55,968 bases of DNA, from positions 1 to 55,968 of the forward strand of contig NZ_MECK01000201.1 of NCBI RefSeq assembly GCF_014596465.1. Direction: 5' to 3'. Position 1 is the stretch's first letter; each line of letters starts with the position of its first letter. The DNA comes from Streptomyces sp. CBMA123 (GTDB taxonomy: Bacteria > Actinomycetota > Actinomycetes > Streptomycetales > Streptomycetaceae). Position numbers and translations under genes: made by a program. The notes under the pieces are model-generated. The model had not been told where the DNA came from, searched no databases, and saw only the letters and a program-made list of their open reading frames with translations. Shown piece by piece: positions 28,271-37,361 of this stretch.

Positions 28271-29655
28271 GCACCGACTACGTCCCCGCGATGACCTTCC
28301 ACCCCCAGCCCCAGCCCGGCACCCCCAGCCCCTGGGCCTTCCCCGCCCCCGAGCGGGCCGCCCTCGGCAACGGCATCACGGTGCTGCACTGCCACCGGCC
28401 GGGCCAGCAGCTGGTCGCGGTCGAGGTCCTCCTCGACGTCCCGCTCGCCGCCGAGCCCGAGGGCCTCGACGGCATCGCCGCCATCCTCGCCCGCGCCCTC
28501 AACGAGGGCACCGACACCCTCACCGCCGAGGAGTTCGCCGGCGAGCTCGAGCGCGCCGGGGCCACCCTCGACGCCCACGCCGACCACCCGTGCATCCGGG
28601 TCGCCCTGGAGGTCCCCGCCTCCCGGCTGCAGCGCGGCCTCACCCTGCTCGCCGACGCCCTGCGCGCCCCCGCCCTGCCCGCCGATGAGATCGAGCGCCT
28701 CGTCGCCAACCGGCTCGACGAGATCGTCCACGAGCAGGCCAACCCCGCCCGGCGCGCCGCCAAGGCCCTCTACGCCGAGCTCTTCGACGCGGCGGACCGT
28801 CTCTCCCGGCCCCGCAGCGGCACCGCCGACACCGTCAAGTCGATCGACCGCGCCGCCGTCAAGGCCTTCTACGACGCCCATGTGCGCCCCGCCACCACCA
28901 CCGTGGTGGTGGTCGGCGACCTCACCGGCGTCGACCTGCCCGCCCTGCTGGAGAGCACCCTCGGCACCTGGACCGGCACCGCCGCCGAGCCCTCCGCCCA
29001 CGCCCCCGTCACCGGCGACGACCACGGCCGCGTCCTCATCGTCGACCGTCCCGGCTCCGTCCAGACCCAGCTGCTGATCGGCCGGATCGGCCCCGACCGC
29101 CACGACCCGGTCTGGGCCGCCCAGATCCTCGGCACCTACTGCCTCGGCGGCACCCTCACCTCCCGCCTCGACCGCGTCCTGCGCGAGGAGAAGGGCTACA
29201 CCTACGGCGTCCGCGCCTTCGCCCAGCCGCTGCGCTCCGCCGCCGACGGCAGCGGGCGCTCGCTGCTCGCCATCAGCGGCTCGGTGGACACCGCCTCCAC
29301 GGCCCCCGCGCTCGCCGACACCTGGACCATCCTGCGCACCCTCGCCGCGGAGGGCCTCACCGACGCCGAGCGCGACGAGGCCGTGCAGTTCCTGGTCGGC
29401 GTCGCGCCGCTGAAGTACGAGACCGCGGGCTCGGTCGCCGGCACCCTGGCCGACCAGGTCGAGCAGCACCTCGCCGACGACTACCAGGCCGAGGTCTACC
29501 GGCAGCTGACCGAACTGCCCACCGCCGCGGCCACCGAGGCCGTGGTCGCGGCCTTCCCGCCGGACCGCCTGGTCACCGTGCTGGTCGGCGACGCCGCCGC
29601 GATCGAGGCGGACGTGCGGGCGCTCGGCATCGGCGAGGTCTCCGTCGTCAGCTGA
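28267..29655 (+). CDS. M16 peptidase-like protein without zinc motif (partner subunit)
   Basis: A 462-residue M16-fold protein that lacks HxxEH in its first domain (GLDGIAAILARALNEGT stands at that place). It keeps the substrate-binding C-domain features GGTLTSRLDRVLREEKGYTYGV. This is the pattern of a non-catalytic partner, as beta subunits are to active ones in two-subunit M16 proteases. ATG 28267 overlaps the stop of the active subunit, so equal synthesis by coupling is likely. The strong terminator after it ends the operon. Confidence 0.9.
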   Translation: MSTDYVPAMTFHPQPQPGTPSPWAFPAPERAALGNGITVLHCHRPGQQLVAVEVLLDVPLAAEPEGLDGIAAILARALNEGTDTLTAEEFAGELERAGATLDAHADHPCIRVALEVPASRLQRGLTLLADALRAPALPADEIERLVANRLDEIVHEQANPARRAAKALYAELFDAADRLSRPRSGTADTVKSIDRAAVKAFYDAHVRPATTTVVVVGDLTGVDLPALLESTLGTWTGTAAEPSAHAPVTGDDHGRVLIVDRPGSVQTQLLIGRIGPDRHDPVWAAQILGTYCLGGTLTSRLDRVLREEKGYTYGVRAFAQPLRSAADGSGRSLLAISGSVDTASTAPALADTWTILRTLAAEGLTDAERDEAVQFLVGVAPLKYETAGSVAGTLADQVEQHLADDYQAEVYRQLTELPTAAATEAVVAAFPPDRLVTVLVGDAAAIEADVRALGIGEVSVVS

Positions 29656-29672
29656 TCCGCCCGTCGGATTCC

Positions 29673-29719
29673 CGTCCGGCCCGGTGGAGCGCCCGCTCCG
29701 CCGGGCCGGACGCGTTTTT
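29673..29719 (+). terminator. Terminator of the M16 operon with T-tract
   Basis: A 19-bp stem with a single G-U pair (29673-29691 with 29694-29712) is followed by CGTTTTTAAA. It is the clearest classic intrinsic terminator in the window. Confidence 0.92.
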
Positions 29720-29810
29720 AAATCCATTGCGGGCCCGAGGCGTTCCGTGGATAGATGTTCCCCGACGCACAACACGTGCGAACTGCGAAGAACGAAGGGA
29801 GGCGGTCACC

Positions 29811-29882
29811 ATGCGGGTCGAGCGAACCATACGACGACGCTCCCCAAGGCCGTATCTCCCCAGTTCCGCTCCGGCTGCCTGA
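29811..29882 (+). CDS. Putative 23-residue upstream ORF in the rtcB leader
   Basis: GGGAGG (29797-29802) stands 8 nt before ATG 29811, and the ORF ends at TGA 29880-29882, 97 nt before rtcB. The peptide begins MRVERTIRRRSPRPYLP and is Arg/Pro/Ser-rich. It holds three CGA codons, one ATA and one AGG, all rare in streptomycetes. The ribosome site resembles that of rtcB itself (both GGAGG...TCACCATG). A possible promoter is TTGCGG-N19-TAGATG (29727-29757). The rest of the 324-bp gap holds the M16 terminator. Translation is unproven. Confidence 0.45.
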   Translation: MRVERTIRRRSPRPYLPSSAPAA

Positions 29883-29979
29883 GCGCATCCGCTTCCGAAC
29901 TTCCCCGAGCCGCACCGGGATTCTCTTTCGCGCGGCACTTCTCCTTCCTGAACTCCCCGACCGCTGGAGGTCGTTCACC

Positions 29980-31173
29980 ATGACGTACACCGAAGTGCCC
30001 GGTATCCAGGTACCGATCCGGATGTGGACCGATCCGGCGACGGTCGAAGGCCAGGCCCTGCAGCAGCTGCGCAACATCAGCTCCCTGCCCTGGCTGCACG
30101 GCCTCGCCGTGATGCCCGACGTCCACCTGGGCAAGGGTGCGACGGTCGGCTCCGTCATCGCCATGAAGGGCGCGGTCTGCCCGGCCGCGGTCGGCGTCGA
30201 CATCGGCTGCGGCATGAGCGCGGTGAAGACCTCCCTCACCGCCGAGGACCTCCCGGACGACCTCTCCGGCCTGCGCTCCAAGATCGAGCAGGCCATCCCG
30301 GTCGGCCGCGGCCTGCACACCGACCCGGTCGACCCGACGAAGCTGCACGGCTTCCGGGCGGAGGGGTGGGACGACTTCTGGCAGCGCTTCGACGGGGTGG
30401 CGGAGGAGGTCAAGTGGCGCCGTGAGCGGGCGATGCAGCAGATGGGAACGCTCGGGGCGGGCAACCACTTCTGCGAGCTCTGCATCGATACAGAAGGAAA
30501 TGTCTGGTTGATGCTGCACTCCGGCTCCCGCAACATCGGCAAGGAGCTGGCGGAGCACCACATGGGCGTCGCCCGCTCGCTGGCACACAACCAGGGCCTG
30601 GTCGACCGGGATCTGGCGGTCTTCCTGGCGAAGACCCCGGAGATGGCCGACTACCGGCAGGACCTCTTCTGGGCGCAGGAGTACGCGAAGCGCAACCGTG
30701 CGGTCATGATGGCGCTCTTCCAGGACGTCGTGCGGCGGGAGTTCGCCAAGGCGAAGGTCACCTTCGACGAGGTCATCAGCTGCCACCACAACTACGTGGC
30801 GGAGGAGCGGTACGACGGCGTCGACCTGCTGGTGACCCGCAAGGGTGCGATCCGGGCCGGCTCCGGCGACCTGGGGATCATCCCGGGTTCGATGGGAACG
30901 GGTTCCTACATCGTCCGTGGCCTGGGCAACGAGGCCGCGTTCAACTCCGCCTCCCACGGCGCCGGCCGCAAGATGAGCCGCACCGCCGCGAAGAAGCGGT
31001 TCACCACGCGCGACCTGGCCGAGCAGACCTCGGGCGTGGAGTGCCGCAAGGACAGCGGTGTGGTGGACGAGATCCCAGGCGCCTACAAGAACATCGAGAA
31101 GGTCATCGAGCAGCAGAAGGACCTGGTCGAGGTGGTCGCGCACCTCAAGCAGGTGATCTGCGTGAAGGGCTGA
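29980..31173 (+). CDS. rtcB: RNA-splicing ligase RtcB
   Basis: A 397-residue RtcB ligase. It has the Mn-binding DIGCGM loop (about residues 75-80), MPDVHLGKGATVG, the LGAGNHFCE and HSGSRNIGK motifs, HHNY, and the guanylylated His in ASHGAGRKMSR (about residue 326). The enzyme joins RNA 2',3'-cyclic phosphate or 3'-phosphate ends to 5'-OH ends using GTP and Mn2+, acting in tRNA or rRNA repair. Length is typical of the short RtcB class. GGAGG lies 9 nt before ATG 29980. No RtcA or RtcR gene is nearby. Confidence 0.95.
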   Translation: MTYTEVPGIQVPIRMWTDPATVEGQALQQLRNISSLPWLHGLAVMPDVHLGKGATVGSVIAMKGAVCPAAVGVDIGCGMSAVKTSLTAEDLPDDLSGLRSKIEQAIPVGRGLHTDPVDPTKLHGFRAEGWDDFWQRFDGVAEEVKWRRERAMQQMGTLGAGNHFCELCIDTEGNVWLMLHSGSRNIGKELAEHHMGVARSLAHNQGLVDRDLAVFLAKTPEMADYRQDLFWAQEYAKRNRAVMMALFQDVVRREFAKAKVTFDEVISCHHNYVAEERYDGVDLLVTRKGAIRAGSGDLGIIPGSMGTGSYIVRGLGNEAAFNSASHGAGRKMSRTAAKKRFTTRDLAEQTSGVECRKDSGVVDEIPGAYKNIEKVIEQQKDLVEVVAHLKQVICVKG

Positions 31174-31198
31174 GCGAACCACGGCGCCGGCTGACAAG

Positions 31199-31239
31199 CC
31201 GATCGGGGTGCCGCCACGATGTGGCGACACCCCGATCGG
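31199..31239. terminator. Bidirectional terminator between rtcB and ptsH
   Basis: Nearly perfect inverted repeat: CCGATCGGGGTG (31199-31210) pairs with 31228-31239, and CGCCAC pairs with GTGGCG inside it, with one C/A mismatch and a GAT loop. It lies between two convergent stops. Confidence 0.88.
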
Positions 31240-31252
31240 GCGGCTGCGAGGC

Positions 31253-31534
31253 TCAGGCTGCGGCCGGGAGCTCGTCGAGGCCTTCCTGGACGAGCTTGGC
31301 GAGGCGGTCGAGGGCCTCGTCGGCGTCGGGGGCGTCGGAGGCCAGGATGACCTCGTCGCCGCCCTGGGCGCCCAGGGCGAGGAGGCCGAGCATGGAGGCG
31401 GCGTTGACGGGGTTGCCGCCCGGCTTGGCGATGGTGATCGGCACGCCGGTGGCCGTGACGGCCCGGACGAAGACGGAGGCGGGACGGGCGTGCAGGCCCT
31501 CGGCCCAACCGATGGTGACGCGGCGCTCAGCCAT
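31253..31534 (-). CDS. ptsH: Phosphocarrier protein HPr
   Basis: A 93-residue HPr of the sugar phosphotransferase system. The phospho-acceptor His15 is in EGLHARPAS, and Ser47 in VNAASMLGLLALGA occupies the regulatory serine position, although the surrounding sequence is the actinobacterial type. It passes phosphate from enzyme I to sugar-specific EIIA proteins in the cytoplasm. GGAAAGG lies about 8 nt before the ATG. The gene is alone, with no ptsI or crr beside it, as in other streptomycetes. Confidence 0.92.
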   Translation of the reverse strand: MAERRVTIGWAEGLHARPASVFVRAVTATGVPITIAKPGGNPVNAASMLGLLALGAQGGDEVILASDAPDADEALDRLAKLVQEGLDELPAAA

Positions 31535-31760
31535 GAGACGTGCCTTTCCGGTGAAGCTGGTCACGGCCGTGCTCGGGGAGCGGGGGAAACGACCGTGTTG
31601 TCTAGACCAGTGTTGCACGCAGACAACCCCTGCGAGATGCCGCGTTCGGGACTTGTGATTGTTTCTTTTCGGGGCATAAGGCCCGGCCAGTGGCCGTGCC
31701 CACCCTGCCGTGGGCACGCGCCCGGCGCCATCCGGCTCGCCGCCGGATAACCTGACGATT

Positions 31761-34607
31761 GTGGAAGACCCGGCGGTGGCGAATCCCGCGCAACCCGACT
31801 ATCCGCAGCACTGGGAAGCCGACGTCCTGCTGCGCGACGGCGGTACGGCCCGGATCCGGCCGATCACCCCGGGCGACGCCGGGCGGCTGGTGGAGTTCTA
31901 CGAGCAGGTCTCGGACCAGTCCAAGTACTTCCGCTTCTTCGCCCCGTACCCGCGGCTCTCCGACAAGGACGTCCGCCGCTTCACCCATCACGACTTCGTG
32001 AACCGGGTCGGCCTCGCCGTGGTGGTCCGGGACCACTTCATCGCCACCGTCCGCTACGACCGGATCGACGCCGAGGGCCGCCCCTCCGACCACGGCACGG
32101 ACGCCGAGGTCGCCTTCCTGGTCCAGGACGCCCACCAGGGCCGCGGCGTGGCCTCCGCCCTGCTGGAGCACATCGCGGCGGTGGCCCAGGAGCGGGGCAT
32201 CCGCCGCTTCCAGGCCGAGGTGCTGCCGGAGAACCGCAAGATGGTGAAGGTCTTCACCGACGCCGGCTACACCCAGCGCCGCAGCTTCGCCGACGGTGTG
32301 GTGCACCTGGAGTTCGACCTCGAACAGACCGACCGCTCGCTCGCCGTGATGCGCGCCCGCGAGCACCGCGCCGAGGCCCGTTCGGTGCAGCGGCTGCTGA
32401 CCCCGCGCTCGGTGGCCGTGCTCGGGGTCTCCCGCAACCCGCAGACCGTCGGCCGGGCCCTCCTGCGTGACCTGCTCGGCAGCTTCGACACCGAGTTCGA
32501 GAGCCGGTACCAGCCCAAGGGCGCCCCGCACACCGTGTACGCGGTGAACCGCAGCGCCCCGCCCGGCACCGAGCTGGACGGCGTCCCGGTGCACCGTTCG
32601 ATTCTGGACATTCCCGGGCCGGTCGACCTCGCGGTGATCGCCGTCCCCGAGAGCGCCGTCCCGGCGGCCGTCGCCGAGTGCGGCGCGCACGGCGTGCAGG
32701 GCCTGGTGGTGGTCACCGCCGGCTACGCGGAGACCGGCCCGGAGGGCCGCGACCGCCAGCGCGCCCTGGTCCGCCAGGCCCGCGCGGCGGGCATGCGGGT
32801 GATCGGCCCGAACGCCTTCGGCCTGATCAACACCGACCCCGACCACCCGCTGAACGCCTCCCTCGCCCCGCACCTGCCCGACCGCGGCGGCTACGGGATC
32901 TTCTGCCAGTCCGGTGCGGTCGGCGTGGCCCTGCTGGAGTCCGCCCACCGCCGCGGTCTGGGCATCTCCTCCTTCGCCTCGGTCGGCAACCGCGCGGACG
33001 TCTCCGGCAACGACTTCCTCCAGTACTGGGCCGAGGACGAGGACACCGAGGTGGTGCTGCTCTACCTGGAGTCCTTCGGCAACCCCCGCAAGTTCACCCG
33101 GATCGCGCGCCGACTGGCCACCGCCAAGCCGGTGGTGGTGGTCAAGGGCGCCCGTCACACCGGCAGCCTGCCGCCCGGCCACGCCGTCCCGGCCACCGCC
33201 ACCGGCCTGCGCGACGCCACCGTGGACGCGCTGTTCGAGCAGGCCGGGGTGACCAGGGTGGCGACCATCACCGAACTGTTCGACACCGGTGAGCTGCTCG
33301 GCCAGCAGCCGCTGCCGCCCGGCGACCGGGTCGCGGTGGTCGGCAACTCCGACTCCCTCGGCCTGCTCACCTACGACGCCTGCCTGAGCGCGGGGCTGCG
33401 TCCGCGCACGCCCGTCGACCTCACCACCGCCGCGACCGGCGAGAACTTCCGGATCGCCCTGGACGTCGCGCTCAGCGATCCCGCCGTGGACGCGGTGATC
33501 GCCGTCGCCATCCCGCCGATCGGCACCTCCGCGCACGCCTTCATGGGCGGCCGGCTGACCGGCCCGGACGACCCCGAGATGGGCTCGGACGATCCGGAGA
33601 TCGCCACCGCCCTGCTCGAAGCGGGTGAGCGCGCACGGGAGTTGGGCAAGCCCCTGGTGCTGGCCCACCTGGCCCTGACCGACCTGCCGACCCGGCTGCG
33701 CCCCGGCGGCATCCCGGCCTACCCGGCGCCCGAGCGCGCCGTACGCGCCCTCGCGCACGCCGTGCACTACGCCCAGTGGCGCCGCCGTACCGCCGCGGCG
33801 GAGGAGACGGCGCGCGTCCCCGACCTGGACCGGATCGACGAGCCCGGCGCCCGCACCCTGGTGGCGGCGGCGCTCAGCACCCGCGCCGCGGTCGCCGCGC
33901 GCACCCAGCCCGGCGGCGCCCGGATCACCCTGTCCGACGCCGAGTCCCGGCTGCTGCTGGCCCGCTACGGCATCGACGTCTCGCCGACGCTGCCCGCTCC
34001 GGACGAGGAGGCCGCCGTCCGGGCCGCCGAGCAGCTCGGCTACCCGGCGGCCCTGAAGGCGACCGCCCCGCACCTGCGCCACCGCCCCGACCTGGGCAGC
34101 GTCCGGCTGGACCTGACCGGGGAGCCGGGCCTGCGCCGCGCTTACCGCGAGCTGGACGCCCTGTTCGGCGGCGCCGCCGGGGCCCAGCTGGTGGTGCAGC
34201 GGATGGCCCCGCGCGGCGTGGACACCGTGATCGGCGCCACCGTCGACCCGGCCGTCGGCGCGATCCTGTCCTTCGGTCTGGCCGGTGCCCCCGCCGATCT
34301 GCTGGGTGACGTGGCGCACCGCCTCGTCCCGGCCACCGACCAGGACGTCGCCGGGCTGATCCGGGAGGTCCGGGCGGCGCCGCTGCTGTTCGGCTGGCGC
34401 GGCGCCGAGGCGGTGGACACCGACGCGCTGGAGGAGCTGCTGCTGCGGGTGTCGCAGTTGGTGGACGACGTTCCGGAGGTCGCCTCGGTGGACCTCGAAC
34501 CGGTGGTCGTCGCCCCGCACGGGCTGGCGATCCTGGGGGCGCGGGTGCGGGTCGCACCGCTGCCGGTCCGCAGCGATCTGGGCCCGCGCGCGATGAGCAC
34601 GCTGTAA
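31761..34607 (+). CDS. GNAT acetyltransferase fused to acyl-CoA synthetase (ADP-forming)-like domains
   Basis: The protein has 948 residues. An N-terminal GNAT domain (about 25-195) has the acetyl-CoA loop VQDAHQGRGVASALL. Next come a CoA-binding Rossmann domain (LTPRSVAVLGVSRNPQTVGR), succinyl-CoA-ligase-like domains, and an ATP-grasp domain near the C-terminus. This is the layout of Pat-type protein lysine acetyltransferases, which acetylate and switch off acyl-CoA synthetases. GTG 31761 has TAACCT 7 nt upstream and no Shine-Dalgarno, so the mRNA is probably leaderless. It is divergent from ptsH. Confidence 0.85.
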   Translation: MEDPAVANPAQPDYPQHWEADVLLRDGGTARIRPITPGDAGRLVEFYEQVSDQSKYFRFFAPYPRLSDKDVRRFTHHDFVNRVGLAVVVRDHFIATVRYDRIDAEGRPSDHGTDAEVAFLVQDAHQGRGVASALLEHIAAVAQERGIRRFQAEVLPENRKMVKVFTDAGYTQRRSFADGVVHLEFDLEQTDRSLAVMRAREHRAEARSVQRLLTPRSVAVLGVSRNPQTVGRALLRDLLGSFDTEFESRYQPKGAPHTVYAVNRSAPPGTELDGVPVHRSILDIPGPVDLAVIAVPESAVPAAVAECGAHGVQGLVVVTAGYAETGPEGRDRQRALVRQARAAGMRVIGPNAFGLINTDPDHPLNASLAPHLPDRGGYGIFCQSGAVGVALLESAHRRGLGISSFASVGNRADVSGNDFLQYWAEDEDTEVVLLYLESFGNPRKFTRIARRLATAKPVVVVKGARHTGSLPPGHAVPATATGLRDATVDALFEQAGVTRVATITELFDTGELLGQQPLPPGDRVAVVGNSDSLGLLTYDACLSAGLRPRTPVDLTTAATGENFRIALDVALSDPAVDAVIAVAIPPIGTSAHAFMGGRLTGPDDPEMGSDDPEIATALLEAGERARELGKPLVLAHLALTDLPTRLRPGGIPAYPAPERAVRALAHAVHYAQWRRRTAAAEETARVPDLDRIDEPGARTLVAAALSTRAAVAARTQPGGARITLSDAESRLLLARYGIDVSPTLPAPDEEAAVRAAEQLGYPAALKATAPHLRHRPDLGSVRLDLTGEPGLRRAYRELDALFGGAAGAQLVVQRMAPRGVDTVIGATVDPAVGAILSFGLAGAPADLLGDVAHRLVPATDQDVAGLIREVRAAPLLFGWRGAEAVDTDALEELLLRVSQLVDDVPEVASVDLEPVVVAPHGLAILGARVRVAPLPVRSDLGPRAMSTL

Positions 34608-34699
34608 CCTTCCTTGGTTGCGCCTGCCCGTTGGCGCTGATGTCCGAAGCTCGGCGCCGCGCCGCCCGCTTCGTCGGCGGACCATGCCAGGATGGAGCT

Positions 34700-35299
34700 A
34701 TGGCGAAGACCGGTACCACCACCACTCAGGACCTGCGCTCGGCGATCGAGCGCAGTGGCTACTACCCGGCCCTGGTGTCGGAGGCGGTGGAGTCCGCGGT
34801 GGGCCCGGAGCCGATCAGCTCCTACCTGGTGCACCAGGAGACGACGTTCGACTCCAACGAGGTGCGTCGGCACGTGACGGTGCTGGTGCTGACCCCGACC
34901 CGGTTCGTGGTGAGTCACACCGACGAGCAGTCGGGCGACGCGGGCAGCCCCGCCGTGCCGTTCGCGACGACCTCGACGGAGAGCGTCCGGCTGGACCGGA
35001 TCGGCTCGGTCGTGCTGAGCCGGATGGTGGCCAACCCGGAGACGTACACGCCGGGAACGCTGCCGCGCGAGGTGGTGCTGACGATCGGCTGGGGTGCGGT
35101 GCAGCGTCTGGACCTGGAGCCGGCCGGCTGCTCGGACCCGAACTGTGAGGCCGACCACGGCTACACCGGCTCGGCGACGGCCGACGACCTCTCGCTGCGG
35201 GTGAGCGAGGCCGGGGACGGCCCGGAGACGGTGGCCCAGGCGCTGCTGTTCGCCCGGGCACTGTCCGACGCGACGATCGACAACAGCCCGCGGGTCTGA
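34700..35299 (+). CDS. DUF5998 family protein
   Basis: A 199-residue soluble protein starting MAKTGTTTTQDLRSAIERSGYYP, a conserved beginning of the actinobacterial DUF5998 family. It contains VVLTIGWGAVQRLDLEP and the short Cys motif CSDPNCEADHGYTG, which could bind metal with its two Cys and one His. Function is unknown. GGAG lies upstream of ATG 34700; the open frame further upstream has no ribosome site. The 100 bp after the stop contain two 18-bp tandem units rich in CGTTC (35319-35354). Confidence 0.75.
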   Translation: MAKTGTTTTQDLRSAIERSGYYPALVSEAVESAVGPEPISSYLVHQETTFDSNEVRRHVTVLVLTPTRFVVSHTDEQSGDAGSPAVPFATTSTESVRLDRIGSVVLSRMVANPETYTPGTLPREVVLTIGWGAVQRLDLEPAGCSDPNCEADHGYTGSATADDLSLRVSEAGDGPETVAQALLFARALSDATIDNSPRV

Positions 35300-35400
35300 T
35301 CCCCCGGCCGAGCCCCGCCGTTCCCGTTCGCGCCCCCGTTCCTGTTCGCGCCCTCGTTCGCGATTCCGACCGCGTTCCCGACCGCTACGAATCCGGTTCC

Positions 35401-36588
35401 ATGTCCTTCGCACCCTCCGACGGCTACGACGCCTTCGAGATCCTCGACCCGGCCGCCGCTCCCGCGCCCCCGTACGGCAGCGGCTCGCTCTGCGACCTGC
35501 TGCCCTCGGTGGCGGCGGGCCTGGGCGTCCCGGGGTTCACCGCGACCCTGCCGATCGCCCCGGCCGACCGGGCGGTGGTGTTCCTGGTGGACGGCCTCGG
35601 CTGGGAGCTGCTGCTGCGCCACCCCGAGTACGCGCCGTTCCTGTCCTCGCTGGCCGCGAGCTCGCTGGGCGGCACCGGCCGTCCGCTGACCGCGGGCTTC
35701 CCGTCGACCACGGCGACCTCGCTGGCCTCGGTCGGCACCGGGACGCCGCCGGGCCTGCACGGTCTGGCCGGGTACACGGTGGCGGTGCCGGGCGCCGACT
35801 ACCTGATGAACCAGCTGCGCTGGCAGCCGCCCACCGACCCGAAGGCCTGGCAGCCGTACCCGACGGTGTTCGAGCAGACCCACCGGGCCGGGGTGGCGAC
35901 CGCCCAGGTGTCCTCCCCGCTGTTCGCCCAGACCCCGTTGACCAGGGTGGCGCTGTCCGGTGGCACCTTCCTGGGCCGTACCACCGGCGAGGAGCGGATG
36001 GACCTGGCCGCCTCCTGGCTGGCCGAGCACGACCGGGCGCTGGTGTACACCTACGTCAGCGAGCTGGACGGCGCGGGCCACCGCTTCGGGGTGGACTCCG
36101 ACGAGTGGCGGATGACGCTGGACGCGGTGGACCGACTGGCCCGCCGGCTGGCCGAGCAGCTGCCGCCGCGCTCGGTGATGTACGTGACCGCGGACCACGG
36201 CATGATCGACATCGCGCCCGAGGACCGGATCGACTTCGACGAGGACTGGGAGCTCGGCGCCGGCGTCGCCCTGCTCGGCGGCGAGGGCCGGGCCCGGCAC
36301 GTGTACGCGGTGCCGGGCGCCGCGGCCGATGTGCACACGGTCTGGAGCGAGGTGCTGGGCGACCGGATGTGGGTGGCCACCCGGGACGAGGCGATCGCGG
36401 CCGGCTGGTTCGGCCCGACCGTCGACGAGCGGGTGTACCGCCGGATCGGCGACGTGGTCGCCGCGGCGCGCGACGACATCGCGATCATCGCCTCCCGCAA
36501 CGAGCCCGGCGAGTCCGCGATGATCGGCCTGCACGGCTCGATGACCCCGGTCGAGCAGTTCGTCCCGCTGCTCGAAGTCCGCGGCTGA
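35401..36588 (+). CDS. Alkaline-phosphatase-superfamily nucleotide pyrophosphatase/phosphodiesterase
   Basis: A 395-residue protein of the type I phosphodiesterase/nucleotide pyrophosphatase family. It has the metal-binding Asp in VVFLVDGLGWELL (about residue 64), the nucleophile Thr in GFPSTTATSLASVGTG, an Asp/His pair in YVSELDGAGHRFG, and YVTADHGM. No signal peptide is visible, so it is probably cytoplasmic. It hydrolyses a phosphodiester or nucleotide substrate that cannot be named from sequence. ATG 35401 lacks a strong ribosome site and has ACGAAT 8 nt upstream. Confidence 0.85.
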   Translation: MSFAPSDGYDAFEILDPAAAPAPPYGSGSLCDLLPSVAAGLGVPGFTATLPIAPADRAVVFLVDGLGWELLLRHPEYAPFLSSLAASSLGGTGRPLTAGFPSTTATSLASVGTGTPPGLHGLAGYTVAVPGADYLMNQLRWQPPTDPKAWQPYPTVFEQTHRAGVATAQVSSPLFAQTPLTRVALSGGTFLGRTTGEERMDLAASWLAEHDRALVYTYVSELDGAGHRFGVDSDEWRMTLDAVDRLARRLAEQLPPRSVMYVTADHGMIDIAPEDRIDFDEDWELGAGVALLGGEGRARHVYAVPGAAADVHTVWSEVLGDRMWVATRDEAIAAGWFGPTVDERVYRRIGDVVAAARDDIAIIASRNEPGESAMIGLHGSMTPVEQFVPLLEVRG

Positions 36589-36649
36589 GCCCGTCCCTTG
36601 ACTTCTCTGTGCCCGAACCCCCTTGATGTGAAAGGCCTTTGCTCCACCC

Positions 36650-37306
36650 ATGGCTGAACTGGTGTTCTTCTCGGGCACGATGGACTGCGGCAAGTCGACG
36701 CTGGCGCTGCAGATGGACCACAACCACACCGCGCGCGGTCGGCAGGGCGTCATCCTGACCCGCAACGACCGGGCCGGCGCCGCCACCATCTCCAGCCGGC
36801 TGGGCCTGCGCGCGGACGCCGTCGAGGTGACGGACGACTTCGACTTCCACGCCCATGTGGTGCACCGGCTCTCGGCGGGCGGCCGGGTGGACTACCTGAT
36901 CTGCGACGAGGCGCAGTTCTTCGCCGCCGAGCAGGTCGACCAGCTGGCCCGGGTGGTGGACGAACTGGACATTGACGTCTACACCTTCGGTATCACCACG
37001 GACTTCCGCACCCGGCTGTTCCCGGGCTCGCAGCGGCTGATCGAGCTGGCCGACCGGGTGGAGGTGCTGCAGGTCGAGGCGCTGTGCTGGTGCGGCGCGC
37101 GGGCGACCCACAACGCCCGTACGGTCGGCGGGGTGATGGTGGTCGAGGGCGCCCAGGTGGTGATCGGGGACATCTCGGTGAGCGACGACGAGATCGGCTA
37201 CGAGGTGCTGTGCCGCCGCCACCACCGCCGCCGGCTGACCGCCGCGACCGCGCGTGCCTCGGTGCTCTCCCCGGACGTGCTGCCGTTCGAGGAGCAGCAG
37301 GCTTAG
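36650..37306 (+). CDS. tdk: Thymidine kinase
   Basis: A 218-residue type II thymidine kinase. The P-loop is GTMDCGKST (residues 9-17), the Mg-binding DEAQF box lies near residue 86, and the C-terminal lasso has zinc-ligand Cys residues in CWCGARATHNAR and EVLCRRHH. It phosphorylates thymidine for salvage in the cytoplasm. The stop codon TAG lies inside the left arm of a short repeat element shared with the convergent VOC gene. The ribosome site is weak. Confidence 0.93.
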   Translation: MAELVFFSGTMDCGKSTLALQMDHNHTARGRQGVILTRNDRAGAATISSRLGLRADAVEVTDDFDFHAHVVHRLSAGGRVDYLICDEAQFFAAEQVDQLARVVDELDIDVYTFGITTDFRTRLFPGSQRLIELADRVEVLQVEALCWCGARATHNARTVGGVMVVEGAQVVIGDISVSDDEIGYEVLCRRHHRRRLTAATARASVLSPDVLPFEEQQA

Positions 37307-37361
37307 GGGCGTGTTCTGACAATTCGCGCGCCCGGCGGGAATCGTCAGACAGGCCGCTAAG
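37302..37361. repeat. Short palindromic element, MITE remnant, carrying both convergent stop codons
   Basis: Left arm CTTAGGGGCGTGTTCTGAC and right arm GTCAGACAGGCCGCTAAG form an imperfect palindrome around CAATTCGCGCGCCCGGCGGG. Both arms match the ends of the 258-bp element at 42682-42939. The TAG stops of tdk (37304-37306) and of the VOC gene (37357-37359, minus strand) lie in its ends. It probably also acts as a bidirectional terminator. Confidence 0.7.
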
